A DNA stretch of 64,000 nt from Propioniferax innocua (GCF_006716235.1 NZ_VFOR01000001.1:310001-374000); one strand, 5' to 3'; counted from the first letter of the stretch, positions 43,561-55,560 are shown. Made by a program: numbers and translations. The notes: generated by a model from the letters alone, not told the origin.

Positions 43561-44435
43561 GCGAGGGTCTCCTTGAAGATGTCGTGCAGCGAGTGGGTGA
43601 CCGGGCCGAAGCGATGTACGACGCCGCGGGTCATGGCCTCGGCCAGGACGGCCTGGGCCTGTTCCTCGGAATCGGCCCCGAAGCGAACATGTCCGCCGTC
43701 GAACTCCTCGACGCGGACCCCCATTCCGCGGACCCAGCCGGTGTCGGCGTCGGCCTCGAGTTCCCACACCGGGTCGGCCGTGGCGAGCAGTTCGGCCCGC
43801 GTGCCCGACGCCCGCACCTCACCGGCGGCGATGATCACCAGCTCGTCGCAGAGCCGCTCGACCAGATCCAACTGATGCGAGGAGAACAACACCGGCGCGC
43901 CCGCGTCGGCCACATCCCGCAGAACCTCCAGCGTCACGTCCACCGCCACCGGATCGAGCCCAGAGAACGGCTCGTCGAGGATGAGGGCCACCGGGTCATG
44001 GATCAGCGCGGCCGCGATCTGGGCGCGCTGCTGATTGCCCAGGGAGAGTTCCTCCACCGGGGAGGTCGCGCGCTCGGCCAGCCCGAGGCGTTCCAGCAGC
44101 TCCATGCCTCGCGTCCGCGTCTCCCGGCGATCCCGGCCGTGGAGGTCACCGAGGAACACGAGCTGGTCGATGGTGCTCATCTTCGGATACAGGCCACGCT
44201 CCTCGGGCATGTAGCCGATGTGCGCGCGGTATCCGGCGGTGATCGGTTTCCCGTCGTGCAGCACCTGCCCCGAATCGGCCTCCAGCACCCCGAGGATGAT
44301 GCGCATCGTCGTCGTCTTGCCCGCTCCGTTGCCACCGACGAAGCCGGTCATCCGTCCTGGGGCGATGTCGAAACTGAGGTCTTTCAGCACGTGCGCGGTG
44401 CCGAACGACCTGTTGAGGTCCACTACCGAGATCAT
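43557..44435 (-). CDS. NatA-like ABC transporter ATP-binding protein
   Basis: 292 residues. Walker A GGNGAGKTTT, signature LSLGNQQRAQIAAAL (a diverged LSLGN in place of LSGGQ, common in this subfamily), Walker B LILDEPFSGLDP, and the C-terminal DUF4162 domain of drug/sodium exporters. The ATG follows TAGCGT by 7 bases, so it may have a leaderless promoter separate from the two-component genes upstream. Confidence 0.94.
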   Translation of the reverse strand: MISVVDLNRSFGTAHVLKDLSFDIAPGRMTGFVGGNGAGKTTTMRIILGVLEADSGQVLHDGKPITAGYRAHIGYMPEERGLYPKMSTIDQLVFLGDLHGRDRRETRTRGMELLERLGLAERATSPVEELSLGNQQRAQIAAALIHDPVALILDEPFSGLDPVAVDVTLEVLRDVADAGAPVLFSSHQLDLVERLCDELVIIAAGEVRASGTRAELLATADPVWELEADADTGWVRGMGVRVEEFDGGHVRFGADSEEQAQAVLAEAMTRGVVHRFGPVTHSLHDIFKETLA

Positions 44436-44442
44436 GGCGCCG

Positions 44443-44448
44443 ACGCTA
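44443..44448 (-). promoter_or_regulatory. -10 hexamer TAGCGT, probable leaderless promoter
   Basis: On the minus strand TAGCGT lies 7 bases before the ATG at 44435. Confidence 0.4.
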
Positions 44449-44469
44449 CGGGTGGGACGCCGACGCCAC

Positions 44470-44528
44470 CTCCCCCCGCAGGGGGAGATCCGGGTCCAGA
44501 TTCTTCCTGAACGGTCTCCCCCGTTCAG
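44470..44528. terminator. Two adjacent hairpins after the response regulator gene
   Basis: CTCCCCC-cgca-GGGGGAG (44470-44487) and CTGAACGG-N6-CCGTTCAG (44507-44528). They lie between the response regulator stop and the NatA-like start and could terminate the two-component transcript. Neither has a long T-run. Confidence 0.45.
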
Positions 44529-44570
44529 CCGAACCCGTGCCAGCCGAACCAGCGTCAGCCGAACCCGTGC
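44526..44570. repeat. Three 15-bp tandem units spanning the 3' end of the response regulator gene
   Basis: Units start at 44526, 44541 and 44556. The first and third are CAGCCGAACCCGTGC, the middle differs at its last bases. The third lies in the gene end (coding HGFG and stop) and the other two lie beyond the stop. Confidence 0.8.
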
Positions 44571-45232
44571 CGATGTGCCCAGATAACCGCCTGGATCCGG
44601 TCGCGGGCGTCCAACTTCATCAAGATGTTCGACACATGCGTCTTGATGGTGGACTCCCCCACCACCAGTTCTGCCGCGATCTCGGCATTGTTCGCCCCCG
44701 ACGCCATGTGTCCGAGGATCTCCCTCTCCCGTGGGGTGAGATGCACGGTCGGCTGAGGCGCGTTCCCGCCCATGGCCGTTCCGGCATCGTCGACGCGTTC
44801 TCTGGGCTGCTGCGTGGCGGCGAAGCGCTGGATGACCCGCCGTGTGACCGTCGGTGCCAGGAGTGCATCACCGCGTCCCAGCGTCTGCACCGCCGCGATC
44901 AGTTCCTCGGCGCCCGCCGACTTCAACAGGAACCCGCTGGCTCCCGCAGCCAGGGTGCGGAACAGGAAGTCATCGTCATCGAACGTGGTCAGGATCAGCA
45001 CCGCCGACGGCGACCCCGATTCCACGATCCGGCGGGTAGCCTCGATGCCGTCCATCACCGGCATCTGTACATCCATGCAGATCACGTCAGGGGTCAGCTC
45101 TGCGGCGAGCCGCACCGCCTGCTCACCGTTCTCGGCCTCGCCCACCACATCGAGCCCCGGTTCGGTGTCGAGGATGGTGTGGAACCCCGTGCGCACCAGA
45201 CGCTGATCGTCCACCAGCAGAACCGTCGTCAT
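44555..45232 (-). CDS. NarL/LuxR-type response regulator
   Basis: 225 residues. Receiver domain with acidic pocket LLVDDQ, phospho-acceptor Asp54 in [13 protein letters not shown], Thr in ILTTFDDDD, Lys in FLLKSAG; the C-terminal LuxR HTH shows [20 protein letters not shown] and [13 protein letters not shown]. Start overlaps the kinase stop by 4 bases. The next genes downstream encode a NatAB-like transporter, a likely target. Tandem repeats of its own 3' end follow the stop. Confidence 0.95.
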   Translation of the reverse strand: MTTVLLVDDQRLVRTGFHTILDTEPGLDVVGEAENGEQAVRLAAELTPDVICMDVQMPVMDGIEATRRIVESGSPSAVLILTTFDDDDFLFRTLAAGASGFLLKSAGAEELIAAVQTLGRGDALLAPTVTRRVIQRFAATQQPRERVDDAGTAMGGNAPQPTVHLTPREREILGHMASGANNAEIAAELVVGESTIKTHVSNILMKLDARDRIQAVIWAHRHGFG

Positions 45233-46485
45233 CTGTGACCCACCTCACTGCGTCCGGCCGATTCCACGCGTGCATTCTCGCTGCTCCCCGGCAGTGTCGC
45301 GCGCACCAACCAGCCTCCGCGTGCCTTGGGCCCTGCTTCAAGGGTTCCGCCGACTGCCTCGGCGCGCTCCTTCATCCCCGTGATGCCGACGCCCATGCCG
45401 CGCGCACCCACGCGTCGGGCTCCGCGTCCGTCGTCGCTGACCTCGACCTCCAGCCGCCCTTCGAAGAAGCGCAGACGCACGGTCACCTCCGCCGTCGGCC
45501 CTGCATGTTTGCGCGCATTGGTGAGCCCCTCCTGCACGATGCGATAGGCGCTCAACCCCACCGTGGGACTCACCTCGACAGGCGCCCCGATGTATTCGAA
45601 GCGAGCATCCTGCCCCAGGTCCCGGGCGTGGGTGACCAGGTTCTCGACGTCCTCGATCCCGGGCAGTGGCTCGGTGCCATCGTCTCGTCCCCGCAGCGTG
45701 CGCACCACCTGATGGAGCTCACCGATCGCGTCCCGCGAGGATTCCTCCACCAGCCCTAGCTGGTGTGCAGCCGCCTCCCGGTCCCGGTCCAGCAGACGCC
45801 GCGCGGCCCCCGCCTGAATCCCCATGGCCGTCACATGATGCGCCACAACGTCATGGAGTTCGCGGGCGATGCGCAGCCGTTCCAGATCGACGGCATTGCG
45901 AGCCAGTTCATCCTGCTGATCGATGATCTCCCGTTGCTGCCGCAGGAGTTGTTGCCGATCCTCCTCGCGCTGCCATGCACGGTCACCGAACAACCACGCG
46001 GCCCCGAAGAAGGCGATGTTGACGCCCCACTGGATCAGCAGCCAGCTGTAGTAAGCGGTGACGCCCCGCTCACCGGTCTCGGGATCCCAGAAACCCTGCA
46101 CCGAGACCACGAGCAGCCACAGGGCCATGCCCACCACGGTGAGTACACGGACCCAGTGGGCCCGGCGACGGTCTGGTTCAGATGCCCCCACGGTGTAGAA
46201 GCTCAGGAACAGCACCACCTGGGAGACGTACATCTCGATCCCGAACACCGTCGCCAGAACGCCGTAGAGCACCGCGACCACGAGGAGCACCACGATCGGC
46301 CACCGGCGGCGGAAGGCCAACGGAGCCGCAAGAATCACCGATCCCAGCGCCGACCACGTGGGTCCGTGCTCGAACCAGCCGATCCCCAACCCATCGACCA
46401 GGAACGTCGACGCCGCGCCGACCACGGCCAGCACCGCGGCGAGCGCAGCATCGCCCCGGACCAGTCCTCCAGCTCGCGCATGCAT
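45229..46485 (-). CDS. Sensor histidine kinase (HisKA_3 type)
   Basis: 418 residues. Five or six N-terminal membrane helices without a sizeable external domain, a coiled linker (REEDRQQLLRQQREIIDQQ), the dimerisation/phospho-acceptor His in RIARELHDVVAHHVTAMG, and an HATPase_c domain with LTNARKHAG (N box) and VSDDGRGAR, GITGMKERAEAVGG (G boxes). Intramembrane-sensing kinases of this type respond to envelope stress or antibiotics. ATG at 46485 follows TAGGTT by 7 bases, suggesting a leaderless transcript for the kinase-regulator pair. Confidence 0.94.
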   Translation of the reverse strand: MHARAGGLVRGDAALAAVLAVVGAASTFLVDGLGIGWFEHGPTWSALGSVILAAPLAFRRRWPIVVLLVVAVLYGVLATVFGIEMYVSQVVLFLSFYTVGASEPDRRRAHWVRVLTVVGMALWLLVVSVQGFWDPETGERGVTAYYSWLLIQWGVNIAFFGAAWLFGDRAWQREEDRQQLLRQQREIIDQQDELARNAVDLERLRIARELHDVVAHHVTAMGIQAGAARRLLDRDREAAAHQLGLVEESSRDAIGELHQVVRTLRGRDDGTEPLPGIEDVENLVTHARDLGQDARFEYIGAPVEVSPTVGLSAYRIVQEGLTNARKHAGPTAEVTVRLRFFEGRLEVEVSDDGRGARRVGARGMGVGITGMKERAEAVGGTLEAGPKARGGWLVRATLPGSSENARVESAGRSEVGHR

Positions 46486-46492
46486 GCGCCCG

Positions 46493-46498
46493 AACCTA
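46493..46498 (-). promoter_or_regulatory. -10 hexamer TAGGTT, probable leaderless promoter
   Basis: On the minus strand TAGGTT lies 7 bases before the kinase ATG at 46485. Confidence 0.4.
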
Positions 46499-46657
46499 TC
46501 GCGCGACCAGCGTCATCGGCCCCACGCATCCCACGTCGCTCTCATGGGCGCCTTCAGGTTCACCCTGACAGGGCCTCCCCCTCAGGTCGGCTTGGTCGAG
46601 TGCTCATATGCTGGCTCCCGTCATCTCCGCGATACGTCCTCAGTGAAGGGAAAACCC

Positions 46658-47878
46658 ATGGTGAAGAAGGTTGCACTGCTCACGGCCGGAGGATTCGCCC
46701 CGTGTCTGTCGTCCGCGATCGGCGGGCTCATCGAGAAGTACACGCGCGTCTCGCCCGACACCGAGATCATCGCCTACCGGCACGGCTACCAGGGTCTGCT
46801 GCAGGGCGACTCGATCACCATCACCCCCGAGGTCCGTGAGAAGGCATCCGTTCTGCACGAGTTCGGCGGTTCCCCGATCGGCAACTCCCGCGTGAAGCTC
46901 ACCAACGTCGCCGACTGTGTCAAGCGTGGCTTCGTCGCCGAGGGCGATGATCCGCTCAAGGTGGCCGCCGACCAGCTCGAGGCCGACGGCGTCGACGTCC
47001 TGCACACCATCGGTGGCGACGACACCAACACCACCGCAGCCGATCTCGCGGCCTTCCTCGCCGAGCACGACTACGGCCTGACCGTCGTCGGTCTGCCGAA
47101 GACCATCGACAACGATGTGGTGCCGATCAAGCAGTCCCTGGGCGCATGGACCGCCGCCGACATGGGCGCACGTTTCGCCGCCAACATCGTCGCCGAACAC
47201 AATTCGGCCAGCCGCATGCTCATCGTTCACGAGGTCATGGGACGCCACTGCGGCTGGCTCACCGCCGCCACGGCCCAGAAGTACCGCGAATGGCTCGACA
47301 CCCGCACCTGGCTGCCCGAGATCGGGCTCAGTCGTGAGGCCTGGGAGATCCACGGTGTCTACGTCCCCGAGGGCCACATCGACATCGACGCCGAGTCCGA
47401 GCGGCTGAAGCAGACCATGGACACCGTCGGCAATGTCACCATCTTCCTCTCCGAGGGAGCCGGGCTGGATTCCATCGTGGAGCAGATGGAGAAGAACGGC
47501 GAAGACGTGCCCCGTGACGCCTTCGGCCACGTCAAGCTCGACAAGATCAACCCCGGCAAGTGGTTCGCCGACCAGTTCGCCAAGGGCCTCGGCGCCGAGA
47601 AGGTCATGGTGCAGAAGTCGGGTTACTACTCGCGTTCGGCCGCCGCGAACGACGCCGACCTCGAACTGATCCGCCAGTGCACCGAGCTCGCCGTCGACGA
47701 GGCCATGGCCGGCAACTCCGGCGTCATCGGCCAGGACGAGGAGGCCGGCGACGTGCTGTCGTGCATCGCCTTCGACCGCATCGCCGGCGGCAAGGCCTTC
47801 GACATCACGGTGCCGTGGTTCCGTGAACTGCTCGACGGCATCGGGCAGGCCCAGCCGACCCGCATCGAAGCCCACTGA
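46658..47878 (+). CDS. pfp: Pyrophosphate-dependent 6-phosphofructokinase
   Basis: 406 residues. Interconverts fructose-6-phosphate and fructose-1,6-bisphosphate using PPi. The PPi-type signatures are GGDDTNT (Asp where ATP enzymes have Gly) and LPKTIDND (Lys where ATP enzymes have Gly). Also visible are VMGRHCGWL and EGAG. The N-terminus MVKKVALLTAGGFAPCLSSA closely matches, from memory, the Propionibacterium enzyme. ATG at 46658 has AAGGGA upstream. Its stop overlaps the apparent CTG start of the next gene. PPi dependence makes the step reversible and spares ATP. Confidence 0.93.
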   Translation: MVKKVALLTAGGFAPCLSSAIGGLIEKYTRVSPDTEIIAYRHGYQGLLQGDSITITPEVREKASVLHEFGGSPIGNSRVKLTNVADCVKRGFVAEGDDPLKVAADQLEADGVDVLHTIGGDDTNTTAADLAAFLAEHDYGLTVVGLPKTIDNDVVPIKQSLGAWTAADMGARFAANIVAEHNSASRMLIVHEVMGRHCGWLTAATAQKYREWLDTRTWLPEIGLSREAWEIHGVYVPEGHIDIDAESERLKQTMDTVGNVTIFLSEGAGLDSIVEQMEKNGEDVPRDAFGHVKLDKINPGKWFADQFAKGLGAEKVMVQKSGYYSRSAAANDADLELIRQCTELAVDEAMAGNSGVIGQDEEAGDVLSCIAFDRIAGGKAFDITVPWFRELLDGIGQAQPTRIEAH

Positions 47879-49992
47879 GAACTCCACGCCGCTCGATCGG
47901 CTTCTTCCTGACCCTGGTGATCTGCATGCTTGCCGCCTGCTCTCCGCGTCCCCCGATCGAGAACACCGAGGACGGACTGGTCGACCCCGCCGTGTGGCGG
48001 GGTCGCCAGGTGGAGTACCTCGAACGTTCCACCTCCAAGCTGCATCCGGTGGTCCCCGAGTCCCTCATGGCCCACCTCATGCGTGCCGAGGCCGACCCCG
48101 ATTTCCGATTCGACGCCACCAGCATCGGCGTCGATGACTGGGCCGACACGTTCGCGAAACTCGACGAGCACCGCGACACCTCAGACTTCGACCTGATGCG
48201 TCTGTGGGTGATCTGGCACGATCACCGCGATCAGCTCGATCCCGAGCTGGCGTCGGCCATGCGTCAGCGTCTGCTGGATTTCCGCTACTGGTACACCGAC
48301 CCGGCGCCGAAGAGCGGCCCGGATCACAAGTGGTTCTGGAGCGAGAACCACAAGCTGATCATCCACACGATGGAGTACCTGGCCGGTCGTGATCTGGCGC
48401 AGGAGAAGTTCACCATCACCGGTTGGGACGGCGGCCAGCACGCCGACCGGGGACGACGCTTCGTCACCGAGTGGCTCGATGAGAAGGCCCGACACGGCTT
48501 CACCGAATGGCACTCGGACGTGTACTACCCCGAGGACATCCAGTCGTTGTTGCTGCTGGCCGAACATGCCGAGCCCGATATCGCCGATCGTGCCCGCACG
48601 ATGCTCGATGTCATGTTCCTCGATCTGGCGATCCACCAGCTCGACGGCAACAACGGCGTCACGCACGGCCGCTCCTACATGAAGGACAAGCACCGGGCGT
48701 CGGAGCAGAACGTCCACGACATCGTGCACTTCCTCTACGGTTCACCCGGTGACTACCGGCCCTGGGCCGACTTCACCACGCTCCTGCTCGCCGGAACCGA
48801 CGGTTACCGGCTTCCGGTGGTGCACGACCGCATCGCACACTCACCGCGTACCTTCACCGACGTCGAGCGGATGAACGTCCCACTCGACCCATCCGCGGAG
48901 GTGACCGACGCCCCATCCGCCCCGCCGGGCACCTCGTTCGATGACCTGGACAGCATTCCCTTCTGGTGGGAACGCGGAGCCATGGGCGCCTGGCAGGTGG
49001 CACCACTGACCCTCCGGGCGGTCAAGGAACACGACCTCACCAACACCGACTTGTTCGCCCCATACGGCCAGTTGACCTCACTGGGCGCGACGCCGGCCGC
49101 CACCCAGCACGTGGCCCGTGCCCTGCAGTGCCAGCTCAACCCCGGCCTCATGGTGCAGGTGGACACCGTCACCCACCGCACGCCCCACGCGATGCTCTCC
49201 AGCGCTCAGGACTACCGGGCAGGTTGCCTGGCATACCAGGTGCATGCCTGGCAGGCGACGCTCGGCCCCGACGCGGTGGTGTTCACCACCCATCCGCAGA
49301 ACGAGGACCGTGGCCATTGGGAGGACGCCGACCGGTACTGGAACGGTTCGGCATCCCTGCCCCGCGTCGCACAGCACGACAGCACGTTGATCTCGGTGTA
49401 CTCCCCCGGCTACCCGAACGGGGAGAACGACACCAACTATCTGCCGATGACGCATGCCTTCTTCCCGACCGAACACTTCGATGAAGTGGAGCGTCACGAA
49501 GGGTGGACGCTGGCCCGCAAGGGCGATGGCTACGTGGCGCTGTGGTCCTGGCGTCCCACGACGTGGGCTCCCGTGGCCAAGAACCCCGCCGGACTCACCG
49601 AGCCCTACGACCTGATCGCCGAGGGCGGCGCGACCAATGTGTGGGTGACCGAGATCGGCGACGCCGACACCTACGACGGTTTCGACGACTTCAAGAACAA
49701 GGTCACCGCGCGCACCCCACAGGTCTCCGAGACCCCGTCCGAAGGAGAAACCTCCGAAAACGGCGTCTCCGAGTTCGAGGTGGACTACGTCTCACCACGC
49801 GGCGGAACCCTGTCGTGGGGAACCGTCCCCAAGAAGTTCACCATCGACGGCGAGCCCCGGACCCTGCCGGGCTCACGCATGACCAACCCGTTCGTCACCG
49901 TCGAATCGGGCGATGATGTCTGGCGCATCTCCGAGGCCGGGGCGTCCCTGGAACTCGATCTGATGACCGGACGCCGGGAACCAGCCAGCTGA
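47875..49992 (+). CDS. Large lipoprotein of unknown function, apparent CTG start
   Basis: From CTG at 47875 the product is 705 residues with a complete lipoprotein signal: basic RTPRRS, hydrophobic IGFFLTLVICMLAAC, Cys at position 22. The first standard start, GTG 47917, leaves only seven residues before the Cys, too short for export. The frame closes upstream at 47824 with no ATG, GTG or TTG between. The N-terminal 350 or so residues are helix-rich with WFWSENHKLIIHTMEYLAG and HGFTEWHSDVYYPEDIQ, resembling the alpha/alpha-toroid domains of polysaccharide lyases; the C-terminal part is beta-rich. A glycan-active role is possible but unproven. A sequence error upstream could also explain the missing start. 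Confidence 0.72.
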   Translation: MRTPRRSIGFFLTLVICMLAACSPRPPIENTEDGLVDPAVWRGRQVEYLERSTSKLHPVVPESLMAHLMRAEADPDFRFDATSIGVDDWADTFAKLDEHRDTSDFDLMRLWVIWHDHRDQLDPELASAMRQRLLDFRYWYTDPAPKSGPDHKWFWSENHKLIIHTMEYLAGRDLAQEKFTITGWDGGQHADRGRRFVTEWLDEKARHGFTEWHSDVYYPEDIQSLLLLAEHAEPDIADRARTMLDVMFLDLAIHQLDGNNGVTHGRSYMKDKHRASEQNVHDIVHFLYGSPGDYRPWADFTTLLLAGTDGYRLPVVHDRIAHSPRTFTDVERMNVPLDPSAEVTDAPSAPPGTSFDDLDSIPFWWERGAMGAWQVAPLTLRAVKEHDLTNTDLFAPYGQLTSLGATPAATQHVARALQCQLNPGLMVQVDTVTHRTPHAMLSSAQDYRAGCLAYQVHAWQATLGPDAVVFTTHPQNEDRGHWEDADRYWNGSASLPRVAQHDSTLISVYSPGYPNGENDTNYLPMTHAFFPTEHFDEVERHEGWTLARKGDGYVALWSWRPTTWAPVAKNPAGLTEPYDLIAEGGATNVWVTEIGDADTYDGFDDFKNKVTARTPQVSETPSEGETSENGVSEFEVDYVSPRGGTLSWGTVPKKFTIDGEPRTLPGSRMTNPFVTVESGDDVWRISEAGASLELDLMTGRREPAS

Positions 49993-50010
49993 GGCCTGAT
50001 TCCCGGCGTC
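49970..50010. terminator. Hairpin spanning the stop codon of the lipoprotein gene
   Basis: Perfect 11-base arms (GACGCCGGGAA and TTCCCGGCGTC) separated by 19 bases, between convergent genes ending at 49992 and 50044. Confidence 0.55.
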
Positions 50011-50014
50011 GACC

Positions 50015-50049
50015 GAGGAGAGTCAGTCGTCGGCTGAGGAGGGTCAGTC
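50015..50049. repeat. Two 14-bp near-copies at the 3' end of the YihY gene
   Basis: GAGGAGAGTCAGTC (50015-50028) and GAGGAGGGTCAGTC (50036-50049), period 21 bases, one mismatch. The second copy covers the stop codon of the YihY gene, and the first lies past it. Confidence 0.65.
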
Positions 50050-51090
50050 CTTGCCCACCAGGTTTTTGGCCTTCTCGAGGGCTTCCTTGCGCTGCTCCTC
50101 GGCCTTGGCCTGCTCCTCCTCCTGCTCCACCTTGTCCTTCTGGGCTTCCTCCCAGTGGTCGGGCACCGCTTCGGTCTCCTCATCCTGACGCAGGAGCTCG
50201 TCCGCAGCAAGGTACTTGCGGGCCACCGCGGGCTGGGTCGCGGTGGCGATCCATGCCGCGACGAACAGGATGAGGCGCGCAAACAGGTTGAAGAACAGCA
50301 TCAGGATGATCACCGGGCCAAACAGTGCTGCGGCCGGATTGCCGGAGAACGACCCCATGAGTATCCCGGTGAGGTACTGCAGGATGGCCAGACCGACCGA
50401 GCCGATCAACGCACCCTTCATCCGTGCAGGCCACGGCAGCTTGCCGTCGGAGAGCACCGAGTACAGGAACAGGAACAGGAACCAGCCGGCGATGATCGAT
50501 GCGACCGGGGGAACAAACCGCATGAGGAATCCGATTCCCGGCACCCCGTCGAGCCCGGTCAGACTCACGATCGTCCCGGTCAAGGAGGTGGCCGCCGAGG
50601 AGATCGCGAAGGTCACCGCGATCATGAGCAGCAGCATGACGAGCGTGCCCATGTCCTTCAACTTCTCGACCACGAAGTTGGCCGGCGGCGTCTTGTCTTC
50701 GAAGTCGACGCGCAACTGCGCCCGCACCGAGGCCTTGAGGTTACCGACCCAGCCGGCTCCCGAGTACAGGAACGACAGAAGACCGAAGAAACCGACGCCC
50801 GCCCAGTTCTTCAGAGCCTCCTCGATGACCTTGCTGACCTCCTGCCCCGGCCCCTGAAGCCGCTGCTGCACGGTGTTGAGAACCACGTCCAACAGATCGG
50901 GCCGCAGAAGAGTGAGGAACGCGCCCGTCAGAGCGAAGGCGAACATCAAGATCGGCACCATGGCGAGCACCGAGAAGTACGTGATCGCAGCGCTGAACTG
51001 ATTGCCCAAACGGTTGTTGAACCGGGCGTTGGCACGCAGCACATGCGCGACACCGGGTTTCGACATCACTTTGTCGATGAATTCCTTCAT
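50044..51090 (-). CDS. YihY/BrkB-family membrane protein
   Basis: 348 residues. Core of five to six helices with family landmarks: ANARFNNRLGNQFSAAITYF near the start (polar N-terminal helix), SFLYSGAGWVGNLKASVRAQ, and the LFFNLFARLILFVAAWIATA region. The last 60 residues are highly charged and predicted coiled coil (KDKVEQEEEQAKAEEQRKEA). The family was once annotated ribonuclease BN, which is wrong; function is unknown. ATG at 51090 has AGGGAG upstream. Confidence 0.92.
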   Translation of the reverse strand: MKEFIDKVMSKPGVAHVLRANARFNNRLGNQFSAAITYFSVLAMVPILMFAFALTGAFLTLLRPDLLDVVLNTVQQRLQGPGQEVSKVIEEALKNWAGVGFFGLLSFLYSGAGWVGNLKASVRAQLRVDFEDKTPPANFVVEKLKDMGTLVMLLLMIAVTFAISSAATSLTGTIVSLTGLDGVPGIGFLMRFVPPVASIIAGWFLFLFLYSVLSDGKLPWPARMKGALIGSVGLAILQYLTGILMGSFSGNPAAALFGPVIILMLFFNLFARLILFVAAWIATATQPAVARKYLAADELLRQDEETEAVPDHWEEAQKDKVEQEEEQAKAEEQRKEALEKAKNLVGKD

Positions 51091-51127
51091 GGCCTTCTCC
51101 CTTCCGACGCGCAGCCTAGCGGTCCGA

Positions 51128-51160
51128 TGCCGGGTACCCCCACAGCGTGGGTACCCGGCA
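51128..51160. terminator. Hairpin terminator after gcvP
   Basis: Perfect 12-base arms (TGCCGGGTACCC and complement) around a 9-base loop, 8 bases after the gcvP stop on the minus strand and upstream of the YihY gene. Confidence 0.75.
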
Positions 51161-51168
51161 CCACCGGC

Positions 51169-54024
<2,856 letters not shown>

Positions 54025-54096
54025 GTCAGCGACTCACTTCCCACGGATGCATACTCAAGGCGTCAGCCTAGCGACATGGGCTTAGGGTGTGGACAC

Positions 54097-55362
54097 GTGA
54101 TGCAACTCGCCCGCCGTCTCGGCACCCTCGACGCTGTTGTGATCGGACTCGGAGCCATGATCGGCGCCGGGGTCTTCACAGCTTTCGCCCCCGCTGCCGC
54201 AGCTGCCGGCCCCGCCCTTCTGGTCGGCCTGGCCCTTGCTGGAATCGTCGCCTACTGCAACGCCACCAGTTCCGCCCAACTCGCCGCCAAGTACCCGACC
54301 TCCGGCGGCACCTACGCCTACGGCCGCGCCGAGCTCAACGACTGGTGGGGCTTCCTCGCCGGCTGGGGATTCGTCATCGGCAAGACCGCGTCGGCCTCAG
54401 CGATGTCGCTGACCTTCGCCGCCTATGTCCTCCCCGATGGCGGTATGTGGCAACGTCTCCTGGCCGTGGCCGGCATCTGGGCCCTGACGATGGTGAATTA
54501 CCGCGGCATCACCAAGACCGCCGGTCTCGCCCGAATCCTGCTGGCCATCGTGTCCGTGGTGCTGCTCGCGGTGATCATCAACAACGTCCTCGTTCCCGTT
54601 GAATCCACCCTCACCATCAGCACCGAACCGCCTGCGCTGTTTCCCGATGTGAGCCTCTACGGGGTCTTCCAGTCCGCGGGGCTCATGTTCTTCGCCTTCG
54701 CCGGCTACGCACGCATCGCCACCCTCGGGGAGGAAGTGCGCGACCCCACCCGCACCATCCCACGGGCCATCGGCATCGCCCTGTTCATCGCCCTCGCCCT
54801 GTACGCGATCATCGGTGTGACGCTGCTGTGGGCCCTCGGCTCCGAAGGAATCGCCGCCACCCCCACACCCCTGCGGGCCGCCGCCGAAGCAGGGCCCTGG
54901 GCATCGTGGCTCGTTCCTCTCGTCGCCATCGGCGGTGCCGTCGCCGCCCTCGGCGCTCTCCTGGCCCTCGTCGCCGGCATCGGACGCACCAGTCTGGCCA
55001 TGGCTCGAGAAGGGGATCTCCCTGGCTTCCTCGCCGCTGTCCACCCGCGCTTCCAGGTGCCCCACCGGGCCGAAATCACCCTGGCCGTGATCGTCACGAT
55101 CATCGTCCTGCTCGTGGACCTGCGCGGCGTCATCGGCTTCTCGAGCTTCGGCGTCCTGCTCTACTACTTCGTCGCCAACCTCGCCGCGTTCAAACAGACC
55201 GATCAGCGACGCCACCCACGCTTCATCCAGGTGCTCGGCATGATCCTCTGCATCCTTCTTGTGGCAACACTGCCCGTCTGGAGCATCGCGGCCGGTATCA
55301 CCGTCTTCGTCGTGGGAGCACTCGGCCGAATGATCGCCTCACGCCACCGACCAGCAGGCTGA
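54097..55362 (+). CDS. APC-family amino acid permease
   Basis: About 421 residues with 12 helices. Helix 1 has VIGLGAMIGAGVFTAFAPAA, the APC signature for the unwound substrate-binding segment, and FFAFAGYARIATLGEEVRDP is the conserved helix 6-loop motif. Substrate is probably an amino acid or amine. GTG 54097 and ATG 54100 are adjacent candidates; TAGGGT lies 8 bases before the GTG, and no ribosome binding site is seen, so it may be leaderless. Divergent from gcvP with a 72-base gap; a strong terminator follows. Confidence 0.9.
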   Translation: MMQLARRLGTLDAVVIGLGAMIGAGVFTAFAPAAAAAGPALLVGLALAGIVAYCNATSSAQLAAKYPTSGGTYAYGRAELNDWWGFLAGWGFVIGKTASASAMSLTFAAYVLPDGGMWQRLLAVAGIWALTMVNYRGITKTAGLARILLAIVSVVLLAVIINNVLVPVESTLTISTEPPALFPDVSLYGVFQSAGLMFFAFAGYARIATLGEEVRDPTRTIPRAIGIALFIALALYAIIGVTLLWALGSEGIAATPTPLRAAAEAGPWASWLVPLVAIGGAVAALGALLALVAGIGRTSLAMAREGDLPGFLAAVHPRFQVPHRAEITLAVIVTIIVLLVDLRGVIGFSSFGVLLYYFVANLAAFKQTDQRRHPRFIQVLGMILCILLVATLPVWSIAAGITVFVVGALGRMIASRHRPAG

Positions 55363-55407
55363 TCGCCTCACGCGGCCTCTACACGTCCACATCGACGCGC
55401 CACCTTG

Positions 55408-55437
55408 ACGTTGTGCCGGGACTGCCCGGCACAACGT
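55408..55437. terminator. Bidirectional hairpin terminator
   Basis: Perfect 13-base arms (ACGTTGTGCCGGG and complement) with a 4-base loop ACTG, between the convergent APC permease and the MerR gene. Confidence 0.85.
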
Positions 55438-55456
55438 AGAGATGGACCGAAGAAAT

Positions 55457-55560
55457 CAACCAGCCGCGCGCTTCACACACATCAACCAGCCGCGCGCTTC
55501 GCGCACATCAACCAGCCGCGCGCTTCGCGCACATCAACCAGCCGCGCGCTTCGCGCGACG
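55457..55560. repeat. Four 26-bp tandem repeats at the 3' end of the MerR gene
   Basis: Units begin at 55457, 55483, 55509 and 55535, each opening CAACCAGCCGCGCGCTTC and ending in CACAT or, in the last, GCGACG. The last unit encodes the gene's C-terminus RRAKRAAG and its stop, and the other three lie past the stop. Each unit contains a GCGCG-ctt-CGCGC mini-hairpin (weaker in the first). Confidence 0.9.

Noticed and set aside
55457-55560. CRISPR-like repeat array
   Set aside because: The 26-bp units are directly adjacent with no spacers, overlap a gene end, and no cas genes are present.
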